From Liminaster sp964567855 (GTDB taxonomy: Bacteria; Bacteroidota; Bacteroidia; Bacteroidales; UBA3663): 19,183 bases of DNA. The stretch covers positions 1-19,183 of the forward strand of contig CAZMOE010000044.1 in assembly GCA_964567855.1 (NCBI GenBank), written 5' to 3'. Made by a program: the position numbers and the translations under genes. The notes under the pieces are model-generated. The model worked only from the letters and a program-made list of their open reading frames with translations. It was not told where the DNA came from and did not search any database. Positions 8,527 to 16,357 of this stretch are shown piece by piece. Numbering within the stretch: the stretch's first letter is position 1; each line of letters opens with the position of its first letter.

Positions 8527-9549
8527 TCAGCAGCCGGCATTTTCATCCGTTTTCTTCGACACATAACGCACATTCCTCAATAATCCCTTATAGCCCGCCC
8601 GCATCACGGCCGAATGGCGGAAAAGACGTTTGAAGCCCCCGGATCCCATAGAAAGCAGGCCCTTCGTGTCAAGAGCGAGAAACTCCGGCGAAGGTTGAAA
8701 TTCGGGAATCCGTGTCGGTGAGGCAAACCGATTCCATGGGCAGACCTGTTGGCAGGTATCGCAACCGTAAACACGGTCAGATATCCGGCTTGCGACATCG
8801 GCCGGAATCTCCTCCGTCCGGTTTTCTATCGTCTGGTAAGAAATGCAACAGCGGGCATCGACATGAGTGCCGGTAGCGGTCGGCCGTAAGGCCTGCGTCG
8901 GACAGGCCTCCAGGCAACGGCGGCACGTGCCGCACGAAATATTCAGCGGACGATCGGCCGGCAATGGCAGATTGACGATCAAAGTGCCGATAAAGTAATA
9001 GGAACCGCGGCGGGGCAAAATCAGCAACCGGTTGCGCCCCAAAAAGCCAATACCGGAACGCACCGCCCAATAATGCTCCAGCAACGGAGCAGAGTCGGTA
9101 AACGGACGACCCTCTAAATGGAAACCGGGGCTCAGATGGGGAACGATATCCGACTGTATATAATCAAAAAGCTGCGACAGATAGCTCCGAATGACATAGT
9201 GGTAATCGGCCCCGTAGGCATAATAGGCGAAACGAAGGTCAGAATCCTGCTTCACAGCCGGAAAATAATTCATGGCTGTAACGATGAGCGACCGCGCCCC
9301 GGGAAAGAGCAGGCGAGGATCCAGACGCAGATCCTTATGTTCATGCATATAAGTCATATCGGCGGCATAACCGGCATCCAGCCATTGCCGTAGCTCGGCG
9401 GCGGCAGTCTCGGAGACAGGTGCCGCCTCAGCGATACCACAGGCTCCGAAACCAAGATCGGCCGCTTTTTTTTTGATCAGAGCAACCGCCTCTTCAGGAG
9501 TAAGCGATACACCGGCGGCGGCAGTTGCGATATCCCGTGAGGAGGTCAT
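8527..9549 (-). CDS. queG: Epoxyqueuosine reductase QueG
   Basis: 340 aa. It carries out the last step of queuosine synthesis, reducing epoxyqueuosine to queuosine in the wobble base of GUN-anticodon tRNAs, using cobalamin and two [4Fe-4S] clusters, in the cytoplasm. Visible signatures: RPFTDSAPLLEHYWA with the proposed proton-donor Asp152, the first cluster motif CGTCRRCLEACPT (Cys206, 209, 212, 216), RCCISYQTIE (Cys234/235), and the second motif CDTCQQVCPWN (Cys263, 266, 270). The length is usual for bacteria without extra C-terminal HEAT repeats. The ATG at 9549 is preferred to the GTG at 9585 because it overlaps the upstream stop as ATGA, a sign of translational coupling to the deacetylase gene. 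Downstream (8307-8526) is about 220 nt without a gene; a 6-bp hairpin at 8475-8494 lacks a U tract. Confidence 0.95.
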   Translation of the reverse strand: MTSSRDIATAAAGVSLTPEEAVALIKKKAADLGFGACGIAEAAPVSETAAAELRQWLDAGYAADMTYMHEHKDLRLDPRLLFPGARSLIVTAMNYFPAVKQDSDLRFAYYAYGADYHYVIRSYLSQLFDYIQSDIVPHLSPGFHLEGRPFTDSAPLLEHYWAVRSGIGFLGRNRLLILPRRGSYYFIGTLIVNLPLPADRPLNISCGTCRRCLEACPTQALRPTATGTHVDARCCISYQTIENRTEEIPADVASRISDRVYGCDTCQQVCPWNRFASPTRIPEFQPSPEFLALDTKGLLSMGSGGFKRLFRHSAVMRAGYKGLLRNVRYVSKKTDENAGC

Positions 9550-10157
9550 AAAAGATAAAACTGATATCCCTGCCCCAGCAACCACTCGATGGAGGCGGGC
9601 AGCGCCCGCTCAAGATTATGCCAGGACTTGGTCGTGTCATGAAAAGTGATGATAGAACCATTGCGGACATACTTCCGTACATTATCGAAAACCTCTGAAG
9701 GGTTCAGACGATTGGAATAGTCTCGCGTCACGAGATCCCACATGATAAGCTGATACTTCTTCTGCAACAGCCGGGCCTGCCCCCAGCGCAACCAGCCGTG
9801 CGGCGGCCGGAAAAGAGAGCTTCTGATCAGTACGTTGGCCTTCTCGACATTAGCGAGATAGGCCCTGCGCCGATATTTGAGGGCATTGATATGATTCATC
9901 GTATGATTACCGACCTGGTGGCCGCGCGCCTTGACCTCTTCGAAGATGGAACGGTATCGTGCCACGTTGTCGCCGACACAGAAGAAAGTGGCCTTCACTC
10001 CGTAACGGTCCAGAATATCCAGCACCCACGGCGTTACTGCTGGAGTCGGTCCGTCGTCAAAAGTCAGATAAATACCTTTCGGCTGCGACGGTATCCGCCA
10101 GAAAGAATCCATATACATCAACCGGCGAAACCACGTAGGAGGTTGCTCTATAAACAC
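9546..10157 (-). CDS. NodB-family polysaccharide deacetylase
   Basis: 203 aa from a GTG start. A compact NodB (carbohydrate esterase 4) domain: motif 1 TFDDGP (32-37, general base and metal Asp), motif 2 HTMNH (metal His85 and His89), motif 3 RPPHG (117-121), motif 4 WDLVTRDY and motif 5 ITFHDT (His173). It probably removes N- or O-acetyl groups from a cell-wall or surface polysaccharide. No clear signal peptide is present, so its location is uncertain. There is no ATG upstream of the conserved opening FIEQPP; the GTG at 10157 places it at residue 2, behind an AT-rich leader (AATTAATAATTTCATCT), and is my choice. A more distant GTG at 10217 lies inside a hairpin. The stop overlaps the queG ATG by 4 nt, so the two are likely one transcript. 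Confidence 0.88.
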   Translation of the reverse strand: MFIEQPPTWFRRLMYMDSFWRIPSQPKGIYLTFDDGPTPAVTPWVLDILDRYGVKATFFCVGDNVARYRSIFEEVKARGHQVGNHTMNHINALKYRRRAYLANVEKANVLIRSSLFRPPHGWLRWGQARLLQKKYQLIMWDLVTRDYSNRLNPSEVFDNVRKYVRNGSIITFHDTTKSWHNLERALPASIEWLLGQGYQFYLL

Positions 10158-10186
10158 AGATGAAATTATTAATTGTAAAATGAAAT

Positions 10187-10230
10187 GAAAAAGCCTGCTG
10201 TAGCAGCCGGGCAGCACCCGGCCATAGCAG
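10187..10230 (-). terminator. Second terminator-like hairpin upstream of the deacetylase gene
   Basis: On the minus strand, an inner stem GCCGGG/CCCGGC (10222-10217 with 10211-10206) sits within an outer stem CTGCT/AGCAG (10230-10226 with 10199-10195), followed by GGCTTTTT. It lies between the first terminator and the deacetylase start, only about 30 nt before the GTG. It may be a back-up terminator, or an attenuator in the leader of the deacetylase-queG transcript. Confidence 0.5.
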
Positions 10231-10251
10231 AGAAGCCTCTTTTAACGATTG

Positions 10252-10284
10252 AAAAGCCGTGCCGCAACAGCGGCAACGGCTTTT
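10252..10284 (-). terminator. Intrinsic terminator of the DUF2723 gene
   Basis: On the minus strand the sequence AAAAGCCG, then TGCCGC-TGTT-GCGGCA, then CGGCTTTT forms a stem with one bulged T, starting about 19 nt beyond the stop codon and ending in TTTT. Its position directly after the long glycosyltransferase gene supports the call. Confidence 0.75.
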
Positions 10285-10302
10285 AAGGAAGGAAGCGACG
10301 GA

Positions 10303-13300
10303 TCAATTCAGCAATTTGTACTTGGTGTACGCCTTCTCGAAATAATCCTCCAGCTTGGGCTGATAAGCTACGACGATATCATCCTGCCGGTAACGCTTGG
10401 CCAAAGCCACCGCATCGCGGATGATGAGCAGATTCTCACGGATAGTACGGTTCACCGAATTCATCTGCCCCTTGTTGAGGCGGTAAGCCCATGCCAGATA
10501 TTCATCGGCATTTTTCAGCAGATCGTTCACGATTTCATTACCGGCTTCGGCCTTGCCACCCAGATAGAAAGCCTGGGCTATGGAAAGCGAAGTATAATCG
10601 TTCGGAATATTATAACTCGGTATCTGCTTGGCACAGAATTCGGCAGCAGCCAAAGCTCTTCCCGTATCATTCCGATTCATCAACTCTTCTATGAGAGTAC
10701 CGAACATCATGCGAAGCGTGCGGCACATACGGCGGTTATTCTCATCCAGATAGATATTCGGGTCCTCGATATTTCCCCAAACGAATTTATTCATCATATT
10801 ATCATACATCTGGTCTACGTCAGCCGTCTGAGTGCCACCGCCAGCCAATGGCGCGATCTGGTAGGCCAATCCCTTGAGACGGAAATAGGGGTGCAGTCCC
10901 AGATACATGTCCGCCCCTATCGTAGTAGCGAAATAAATGGGGCGCTTCCAGCCATCCTTGTTGATTTCATCTATCATGGAGAGAATAGCGATCTCGTTCT
11001 TAGTCACATAGCTCTTGCTGGAAAGGTCGATGACCATACGATCCAGGATCTTTGCGTCTTTGCTGTCGATCACCGGTGAGGCGGCGACAGCGGCGGAATC
11101 GATCTTCAAGACAAATTTACCGGAAGGCAGATGGTCGATGTTCTCTCCATAATTGGGCACACGCTTATACTTCGAATCATCGGAGTAAAAATACTGCAAG
11201 GCAGCGGAAAGCGGCATCTCGTCGACCATCTTGATCAGATGGGCGAAATTCAACTTATCCTGCGCATACTGATCGGGACGAAGAGCAATGGGCAATGCAG
11301 GAGAATCATAGGCCGGCGCCTTCATTTGATTGATATACCAATCGGTCTGGAGATAAGAAAGGTTGCAGACGCGGACATCGGTACGATAGCCCTCCACATC
11401 CTGAGAATACCATAAGGGGAAAGTATCATTGTCACCGTTGGTGAAGATGATGGCATCCTTCTCGACCGAAGTAAGATAGTTCCGGCCGAAATCGCGGGCC
11501 GTATAACGGTCGGAGCGATCGTGGTCATCCCAGTTCTGGCCAGCCATCTGGAACGGAACAAAGAGACAAAGCACCGTGGCCAAGGCTGCTGCGACGACAC
11601 TATCCTTTTTCATCAGCCGGGAAAGAGCCGTATAGAGGGCTGCAACGGCCATTCCGATCCAGATAGAGAACGCATAGAACGATCCGGCATAAGCATAGTC
11701 TCGCTCACGGGGCTGATAGGGAGTCTGATTCAGATAAATCACGATGGCGATACCCGTCATGAAAAACAGGAAGAATACCACCCAGAAGCCCTGAATACCG
11801 CGCTGACCGGAATAGGCCTGATAAAACAGGCCGATAAGCCCCAAGAGAAGCGGCAGCATGTAATAGACATTATGACCCTTATTATCGGCTATGGAAGAAG
11901 GCATATCCTGGTCGCCGACAAGTAATTTGTCAATAACAGGAATACCGGTGATCCAATTACCTCGATCCACTTCACCATAAGACTGTACGTCGCTCTGGCG
12001 ACCGGAGAAGTTCCACAGGAAATAGCGCCAGTACATGAAGTTAAGCTGATAACGGAAGAAGAACTTCAGATTGTCGCCGAAAGTGGGCGCCACCACAGTA
12101 TGCACTTTCCCGTTCTGGTTCACACGGACCTTCTTGCCGGAAAAGTCGCTCCATTCCTTGTAGGCGGCAATATGACGACTATCCGCTTTGCTGTACATGC
12201 GCGGGAAAAGCATGTTCAATTCCGGATTATAGACATAATCTTCCTTGTAACCGGAAATATAATAACGGTCCTTTTCGGAAGGATCGCTCTTCACGATCTT
12301 GGAATAGATGGGCGCTCCCTGCTTGGAAACGGCGCGTCCCTGGCTATCGCGCACGACATCGCTGACAAATGTCTGACCGTAAAAGAGCGGACGGTCGCCA
12401 TACTGCTCGCGGTTCAGATATTTGGTAAAAGAGAAGATCTCATCAGGGGCATTCTGGTTCATCGGGAGATGAGCGGAAGAGCGGATGATGATCTGCGCAA
12501 ATGTAGAATAGCCGATCAGCAGCACCAAAAGCGAGAACAGGATGTTGCCGGCCAAACGAACGTTGAGGGGACGATAGAAGAAAATGCCGGCACTGATAAG
12601 TACGGACAGGAGAATGCCCACCCACCAGCTGTCGCCGATGAAAGGCACGCCGGAAAAGACAACGCCGGCGGCAAGGGCGGCACGCATCTGACGGTCGCTG
12701 ACCTTCTTGCGGTACATAAGCGCGATACCGACAGCCAGAAGTGCCAAAATAAAGAAGAAGTAAACCGCGGTTCCCGTATTATAGGGACAACCGAACGTGT
12801 TGACGAATAACAATTCCGCGGCACTGGCCAACTTGACGAAACCGGGGATCAATCCGTACAGGATCAATGCCACCAGAATCATGGAGAGACACAACACACC
12901 GAGTGTGCCTTTCAGCTTGGCATAAGGTTTCTTCTTGAAATAATATACCAACACGATGGCCGGAATACAAAGAAGATTCAGCAGATGCACGCCGATGGAA
13001 AGTCCGATGATGTAGGCCAGCAACAGAATATAGCGGTCGCTGTCCGGACGTTCGGAACGGGCCTCCCACTTCAGAATCAGCCAGAAAACCAGGGCGGTCA
13101 TCATCGAAGAGAAAGCATATACCTCACCCTCGACAGCCGAAAACCAGAACGTATCGGTAAAGGTATAAAGCAACGAGCCGACAAGACCACTGCCGAGGAT
13201 GGCAATCATCTGCGAAAGGGTCATTTCCTGCTCTCTACGGCATACGATTTTCTTGGTCAGCGCCGTAATGGTCCAAAACAGGAAAAGGATGGTGGCAGCA

Positions 13301-13560
13301 CTGAACAAGGCGGACATTCTGTTGACCCAGACTGCGGCCAGCGACATGTCTCCACCGGCAAAGTTGACGAAGAAGCGCCCGGTCAGATTAAAGAAGGTAT
13401 TTCCGGGCGGGTGGCCGACCTCGCCTTTTGCGGCGCAAGTAATGAACTCGGGACAATCCCAGAAGCTGGCTGTCGGTTCGACAGTCGAAAGATAGGTGAA
13501 AGCCGCTACCGCAAAGGCGATCCACCCAAATAGGTTGTTAAGCAACTTATATTGCTTCAT
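10303..13560 (-). CDS. DUF2723/TMEM260-type membrane glycosyltransferase (GT117-like)
   Basis: 1085 aa. The N-terminal two thirds hold roughly a dozen hydrophobic segments in a GT-C-like arrangement. The first luminal loop carries the family signature EPTASFWDCPEFI with Asp35 and Glu38, then GEVGHPPGNTFF. From about residue 670 a soluble part follows, opening with IIFTNGDNDTFPLWY and TDVRVCNLSYLQTDWY and ending in helical repeats that look TPR-like. The human relative TMEM260 is a protein O-mannosyltransferase, so a polyprenyl-sugar-dependent transferase acting on exported proteins or glycans at the inner membrane is a reasonable inference; the sugar and acceptor are unknown. The ATG at 13560 (MKQYKLLNN) precedes the first membrane segment; the in-frame codon at 13635 adds an implausible leader. 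It is followed by a terminator and transcribed divergently from the epimerase-like gene. Confidence 0.88.
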   Translation of the reverse strand: MKQYKLLNNLFGWIAFAVAAFTYLSTVEPTASFWDCPEFITCAAKGEVGHPPGNTFFNLTGRFFVNFAGGDMSLAAVWVNRMSALFSAATILFLFWTITALTKKIVCRREQEMTLSQMIAILGSGLVGSLLYTFTDTFWFSAVEGEVYAFSSMMTALVFWLILKWEARSERPDSDRYILLLAYIIGLSIGVHLLNLLCIPAIVLVYYFKKKPYAKLKGTLGVLCLSMILVALILYGLIPGFVKLASAAELLFVNTFGCPYNTGTAVYFFFILALLAVGIALMYRKKVSDRQMRAALAAGVVFSGVPFIGDSWWVGILLSVLISAGIFFYRPLNVRLAGNILFSLLVLLIGYSTFAQIIIRSSAHLPMNQNAPDEIFSFTKYLNREQYGDRPLFYGQTFVSDVVRDSQGRAVSKQGAPIYSKIVKSDPSEKDRYYISGYKEDYVYNPELNMLFPRMYSKADSRHIAAYKEWSDFSGKKVRVNQNGKVHTVVAPTFGDNLKFFFRYQLNFMYWRYFLWNFSGRQSDVQSYGEVDRGNWITGIPVIDKLLVGDQDMPSSIADNKGHNVYYMLPLLLGLIGLFYQAYSGQRGIQGFWVVFFLFFMTGIAIVIYLNQTPYQPRERDYAYAGSFYAFSIWIGMAVAALYTALSRLMKKDSVVAAALATVLCLFVPFQMAGQNWDDHDRSDRYTARDFGRNYLTSVEKDAIIFTNGDNDTFPLWYSQDVEGYRTDVRVCNLSYLQTDWYINQMKAPAYDSPALPIALRPDQYAQDKLNFAHLIKMVDEMPLSAALQYFYSDDSKYKRVPNYGENIDHLPSGKFVLKIDSAAVAASPVIDSKDAKILDRMVIDLSSKSYVTKNEIAILSMIDEINKDGWKRPIYFATTIGADMYLGLHPYFRLKGLAYQIAPLAGGGTQTADVDQMYDNMMNKFVWGNIEDPNIYLDENNRRMCRTLRMMFGTLIEELMNRNDTGRALAAAEFCAKQIPSYNIPNDYTSLSIAQAFYLGGKAEAGNEIVNDLLKNADEYLAWAYRLNKGQMNSVNRTIRENLLIIRDAVALAKRYRQDDIVVAYQPKLEDYFEKAYTKYKLLN

Positions 13561-13765
13561 GGCAGAACAAAATATTTGATTTTTAACTATAACTTTCCAA
13601 CAAAAAGCGGTGCGAAGGTAATAAATATCTCTCAATGAGACGCCGTTTTGGGCAAGAATATCCTTTCTGATGGCCGATAATTATAATTTGGAAACAAATA
13701 TTGACCGTTTTATATGTTTCCTGAACGAAAAAAGCACTACCTTTACACTCCGATATCGTAACGTC
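13561..13765. promoter_or_regulatory. Divergent promoter region
   Basis: This 205-nt AT-rich gap separates two divergent starts, so it must hold both promoters unless transcripts enter from elsewhere. On the plus strand, TACCTTTA (13738-13745) resembles the -7 box and lies 20 nt before the epimerase-like ATG; on the minus strand, TACCTTCG (13620-13613) is a weaker match. Neither has a TTTG at the proper -33 distance, so the exact sites are uncertain. Confidence 0.45.
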
Positions 13766-14776
13766 ATGGCAAATAGCATCCTCATTACCGGTGCCGGTGG
13801 TTTCATCGGCAGTTTTCTCGTCGAAAAGGCTCTTAGCGACGGTTACGTCGTCTGGGCAGGCATCCGCAAGAGTACATCCCGTCGTTGGCTGACCGACGAA
13901 AGCATCAACTTCATCGATCTTCCCTATCACGACGCAGCGGCACTCAGACAAGCGCTGGCAGAACATAAGCGGCAGCACGGGGCCTGGGATATCATCATCA
14001 ATAATATGGGTGTGACCAAAAGCCGGAATCCCGAAGACTTTGAACGGGTGAACTGCGACTATGTGAAAAACTTCATTTCGGCACTGAGAGACTGCGGCAT
14101 GATTCCGCGACAGTTCGCCCTAATGAGCAGTCTGAGTGCTTTCGGGCCGATACACGAAGAAGACGGCCGCCCTATTGCCCTCGGCGATACCCCCAGGCCC
14201 AATACAGCCTACGGAACAAGCAAATGGCATGTGGCAGAGTTCATGCGCAGGCAGGAAGATGTCCCCTATCTCATTTTTTACCCCACCGGCGTATATGGAC
14301 CGCGTGAACGCGACTATTATCTGATGTTCAAAACCGTGGGAGCCGGTATCGATTTCGTGCCCGGTCTGCGGCCGCAACGTATTACGTTCATCTACGTGCG
14401 CGATTTGGTCGAAGCGATTTTCAAGGCCATCGACCGGCAAAAAACACGCCGCGAATATATCGTTGCAGAGGGGCGCAGTTATTCCTCCAGTGACTTCCGC
14501 CGCCTCATCCAACGGGAATTCGGCAAGCGCTGTGTCATTCCGGTAAAGGTCCCTCTCTGCCTGCTGAAAGCCGTCAATTACACAGCCGGATGGGTAGCCG
14601 GCTTGCTCGGCAAGGCTTCGACACTGAATGCGGATAAATATCGCATCATGGCGCAAAGGAACTGGGAATGCGACATCACTCCTTTGCAGGAAGAGCTGGA
14701 CTTCACTCCGCAATGGACACTTGAAAAAGGGGTAAAAGAAACGTTTCGGTGGTATAAGGACAACGGATGGCTGTGA
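13766..14776 (+). CDS. NAD-dependent epimerase/dehydratase family protein (extended SDR)
   Basis: 336 aa. A Rossmann-fold extended short-chain dehydrogenase: NAD-binding glycine motif TGAGGFIGSF at the N-terminus, a SSLSAFGP active-site serine region, and catalytic YGTSK (Tyr149, Lys153), followed by YPTGVYGPRERDYY and the substrate-binding C-terminal half. Relatives modify nucleotide sugars or reduce small carbonyl compounds; nothing here fixes the substrate. It is probably soluble, although residues around KAVNYTAGWVAGLLG are mildly hydrophobic, as in many relatives. The ATG at 13766 begins right at the nucleotide-binding strand; the earlier in-frame codon at 13670 would add 32 unrelated residues and precede the -7-like element. 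It reads in the same direction as murI after a 296-nt gap. Confidence 0.88.
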   Translation: MANSILITGAGGFIGSFLVEKALSDGYVVWAGIRKSTSRRWLTDESINFIDLPYHDAAALRQALAEHKRQHGAWDIIINNMGVTKSRNPEDFERVNCDYVKNFISALRDCGMIPRQFALMSSLSAFGPIHEEDGRPIALGDTPRPNTAYGTSKWHVAEFMRRQEDVPYLIFYPTGVYGPRERDYYLMFKTVGAGIDFVPGLRPQRITFIYVRDLVEAIFKAIDRQKTRREYIVAEGRSYSSSDFRRLIQREFGKRCVIPVKVPLCLLKAVNYTAGWVAGLLGKASTLNADKYRIMAQRNWECDITPLQEELDFTPQWTLEKGVKETFRWYKDNGWL

Positions 14777-15072
14777 GCAAGCTGCCATTTCCTGCCCCAA
14801 AGAGAGGTTCACAATGGAAATTTGTTCCGGAATGAGGCAGGACGACTGGGGTAACAGGCCACAGATCCGATCCCAAAAACAAATACATGATACACCAGAC
14901 TACGGAAGCCGATGTTCCGGTTTAGGATGGGCAGACCGCCGAAGATCCCGAAGGGGAAATCTGACGACAACAGGCGAAAATTCTCGACATCGACGCATAA
15001 AAGACCTGTAGTCCTGCTTTGCTCCGGAAATAATATCATCCAAAATATCGAAAAAAGAATCTTATCTGAAAA
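14777..15072. other. Intergenic region between the epimerase-like gene and murI
   Basis: About 296 nt in which I recognise no gene. Open frames of 65-91 codons exist on both strands but their translations show no known motif and overlap each other. A small hairpin CGGAA/TTCCG lies at 14903-14919. No TAnnTTTG promoter with a proper -33 box was seen, so the source of murI transcription is unclear. Confidence 0.4.
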
Positions 15073-15945
15073 ATGACACAACATAATCTTTCTCCTATGT
15101 CAGCGCCTATCGGCATCTTCGACTCCGGATTCGGAGGTCTGAGCATCTTCCGGGAAATGCATAGGCTCCTGCCCGATTATGACTACATATTTTTAGGTGA
15201 CAACGGACGCGCCCCCTATGGGAACCGCTCTTTCGACGAGGTTTTCAAGTTTACCCTGCAAGCGGTCGAGAGATTATTTTCTATGGGATGCCCGTTAGTC
15301 CTTTTGGCCTGCAACACAGCTTCGGCCAAAGCGTTGCGCAACATCCAACAGACACGGCTGCCCTATATGGCCGACCCAACACGGCGTGTGCTCGGAGTCA
15401 TCCGCCCAACAGTGGAGCGCGTCGGCTCCGTAACCCGCAACGGCCACATCGGTCTGGTCGCCACCCGAGGTACGATCACCTCCCAATCCTATACGTTGGA
15501 ACTGAGCAAGCTCCTGCCCGCCGCCTCCGTCACCGGCCGTGCCTGCCCGGATTGGGTTCCCCTGATCGAAAGCGGCCAGTTAGACACCCCGCAGCTTTTC
15601 CAAACCGTCCGAAACGATCTTGCCGTCTTACTTGACAACGATCCGCAGATCGACACCCTGATTTTAGGTTGCACTCACTATCCCCTCATCACTCCCGTCA
15701 TCACCGCAACCCTCCAAGAGTTGGGCCGTCCCGACATCTCTCTATTGTCACAAGGCCCGCTGGTCGGCCGCAGTTTGGCAGATTATCTCAAACGGCATCG
15801 CCGGATGGAACGCCGCCTCTCCCGCGGCGCCACCACAAGATATTATACCACCGGTTCCTTAGAAAGTTTTGAAGAACTGGCCGCACTGTTTATGGGAAAC
15901 GAAGTCGAAGGGCAACTGAAAGCCGAGGTCCTGAAGTGGGATTGA
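15073..15945 (+). CDS. murI: Glutamate racemase MurI
   Basis: 290 aa. It interconverts L- and D-glutamate without a cofactor, supplying D-Glu for peptidoglycan precursors in the cytoplasm. Motifs: IGIFDSGFGGLS near the N-terminus (Asp17, Ser18), GRAPYGN, ACNTAS with catalytic Cys80, and GCTHYPL with catalytic Cys200. Length is slightly above the usual 265-275, partly because residues 1-11 precede the conserved core. The ATG at 15073 follows an A-rich leader (ATCTGAAAA); a second in-frame ATG at 15097 would also keep the whole domain, so the start is not settled. A short inverted repeat AGTGGG/CCCACT spans the stop codon, without a U tract. Confidence 0.95.
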   Translation: MTQHNLSPMSAPIGIFDSGFGGLSIFREMHRLLPDYDYIFLGDNGRAPYGNRSFDEVFKFTLQAVERLFSMGCPLVLLACNTASAKALRNIQQTRLPYMADPTRRVLGVIRPTVERVGSVTRNGHIGLVATRGTITSQSYTLELSKLLPAASVTGRACPDWVPLIESGQLDTPQLFQTVRNDLAVLLDNDPQIDTLILGCTHYPLITPVITATLQELGRPDISLLSQGPLVGRSLADYLKRHRRMERRLSRGATTRYYTTGSLESFEELAALFMGNEVEGQLKAEVLKWD

Positions 15946-16297
15946 TGCCCCCACTCAAACGAGAAAACGGATGAGTTCGAATGTCAACCGTTATCCCCCA
16001 CTTCCGGCACATTCACAAATGCCATGTGTTCAAAACGACAGGAAGATGCGAAAAGTGAGGTTCTTTACTCTGAAGTTAATTATCTCTCTGCATACAACAT
16101 AAGTTTTAACAGATCCGGTGGAGATTTCATCCTCCTCGTCCTCTTTTCATAATAGTCCATGTTTCGCAGACCGGTTTCACATGCCAGAGACATTTCAGCG
16201 GCAACCGCTAAGACAAACACATACAGTGTTTTTCATCGAAAAGAAGGTACACGGAACAGCTCTTTTTTTACACTTTTAACCTGAACTTATGTTTTTA
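15946..16297. other. Intergenic region between murI and the CotH-ricin gene
   Basis: About 350 nt without a convincing gene on either strand. No clear intrinsic terminator for murI is seen. A GGAG...CTCC dyad lies near 16118-16135. T-rich stretches approach the promoter at the right end. Confidence 0.4.
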
Positions 16298-16329
16298 CTT
16301 GCAGAGATGCGGGAATTTACTTACCTTTG
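16298..16329 (+). promoter_or_regulatory. Bacteroidota-type promoter of the CotH-ricin gene
   Basis: CTTG (16298-16301, one base from TTTG), then exactly 20 nt, then TACCTTTG (16322-16329). The ATG at 16358 follows 28 nt later behind AAGGAAAAC. The in-frame ATG at 16289 lies upstream of this promoter, so the promoter decides for the later start, which also begins a clean signal peptide. Confidence 0.75.
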
Positions 16330-16357
16330 GGGCAAACTTTCAAAATCTAAGGAAAAC

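Noticed and set aside
9550..9585. GTG start for queG at 9585
   Set aside because: It would add 12 residues inside the deacetylase coding region; the ATG at 9549 forms a clean ATGA overlap and already covers the domain.
10158..10251. preQ1 riboswitch upstream of the deacetylase-queG pair
   Set aside because: The leader lacks the short C-rich loop and A-rich tail of preQ1-I and shows a different GC-rich two-level hairpin.
10249..11079. Plus-strand open frame of 276 codons
   Set aside because: It is antisense to the conserved soluble part of the DUF2723 protein and shows no family motif; high G+C lowers stop frequency on the opposite strand.
12100..12810. Plus-strand open frame of 236 codons
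   Set aside because: It is antisense to the DUF2723 gene, with charged low-complexity translation and no motif.
14120..14812. Minus-strand open frame of 230 codons
   Set aside because: It is antisense to the epimerase-like gene, with no domain recognised.
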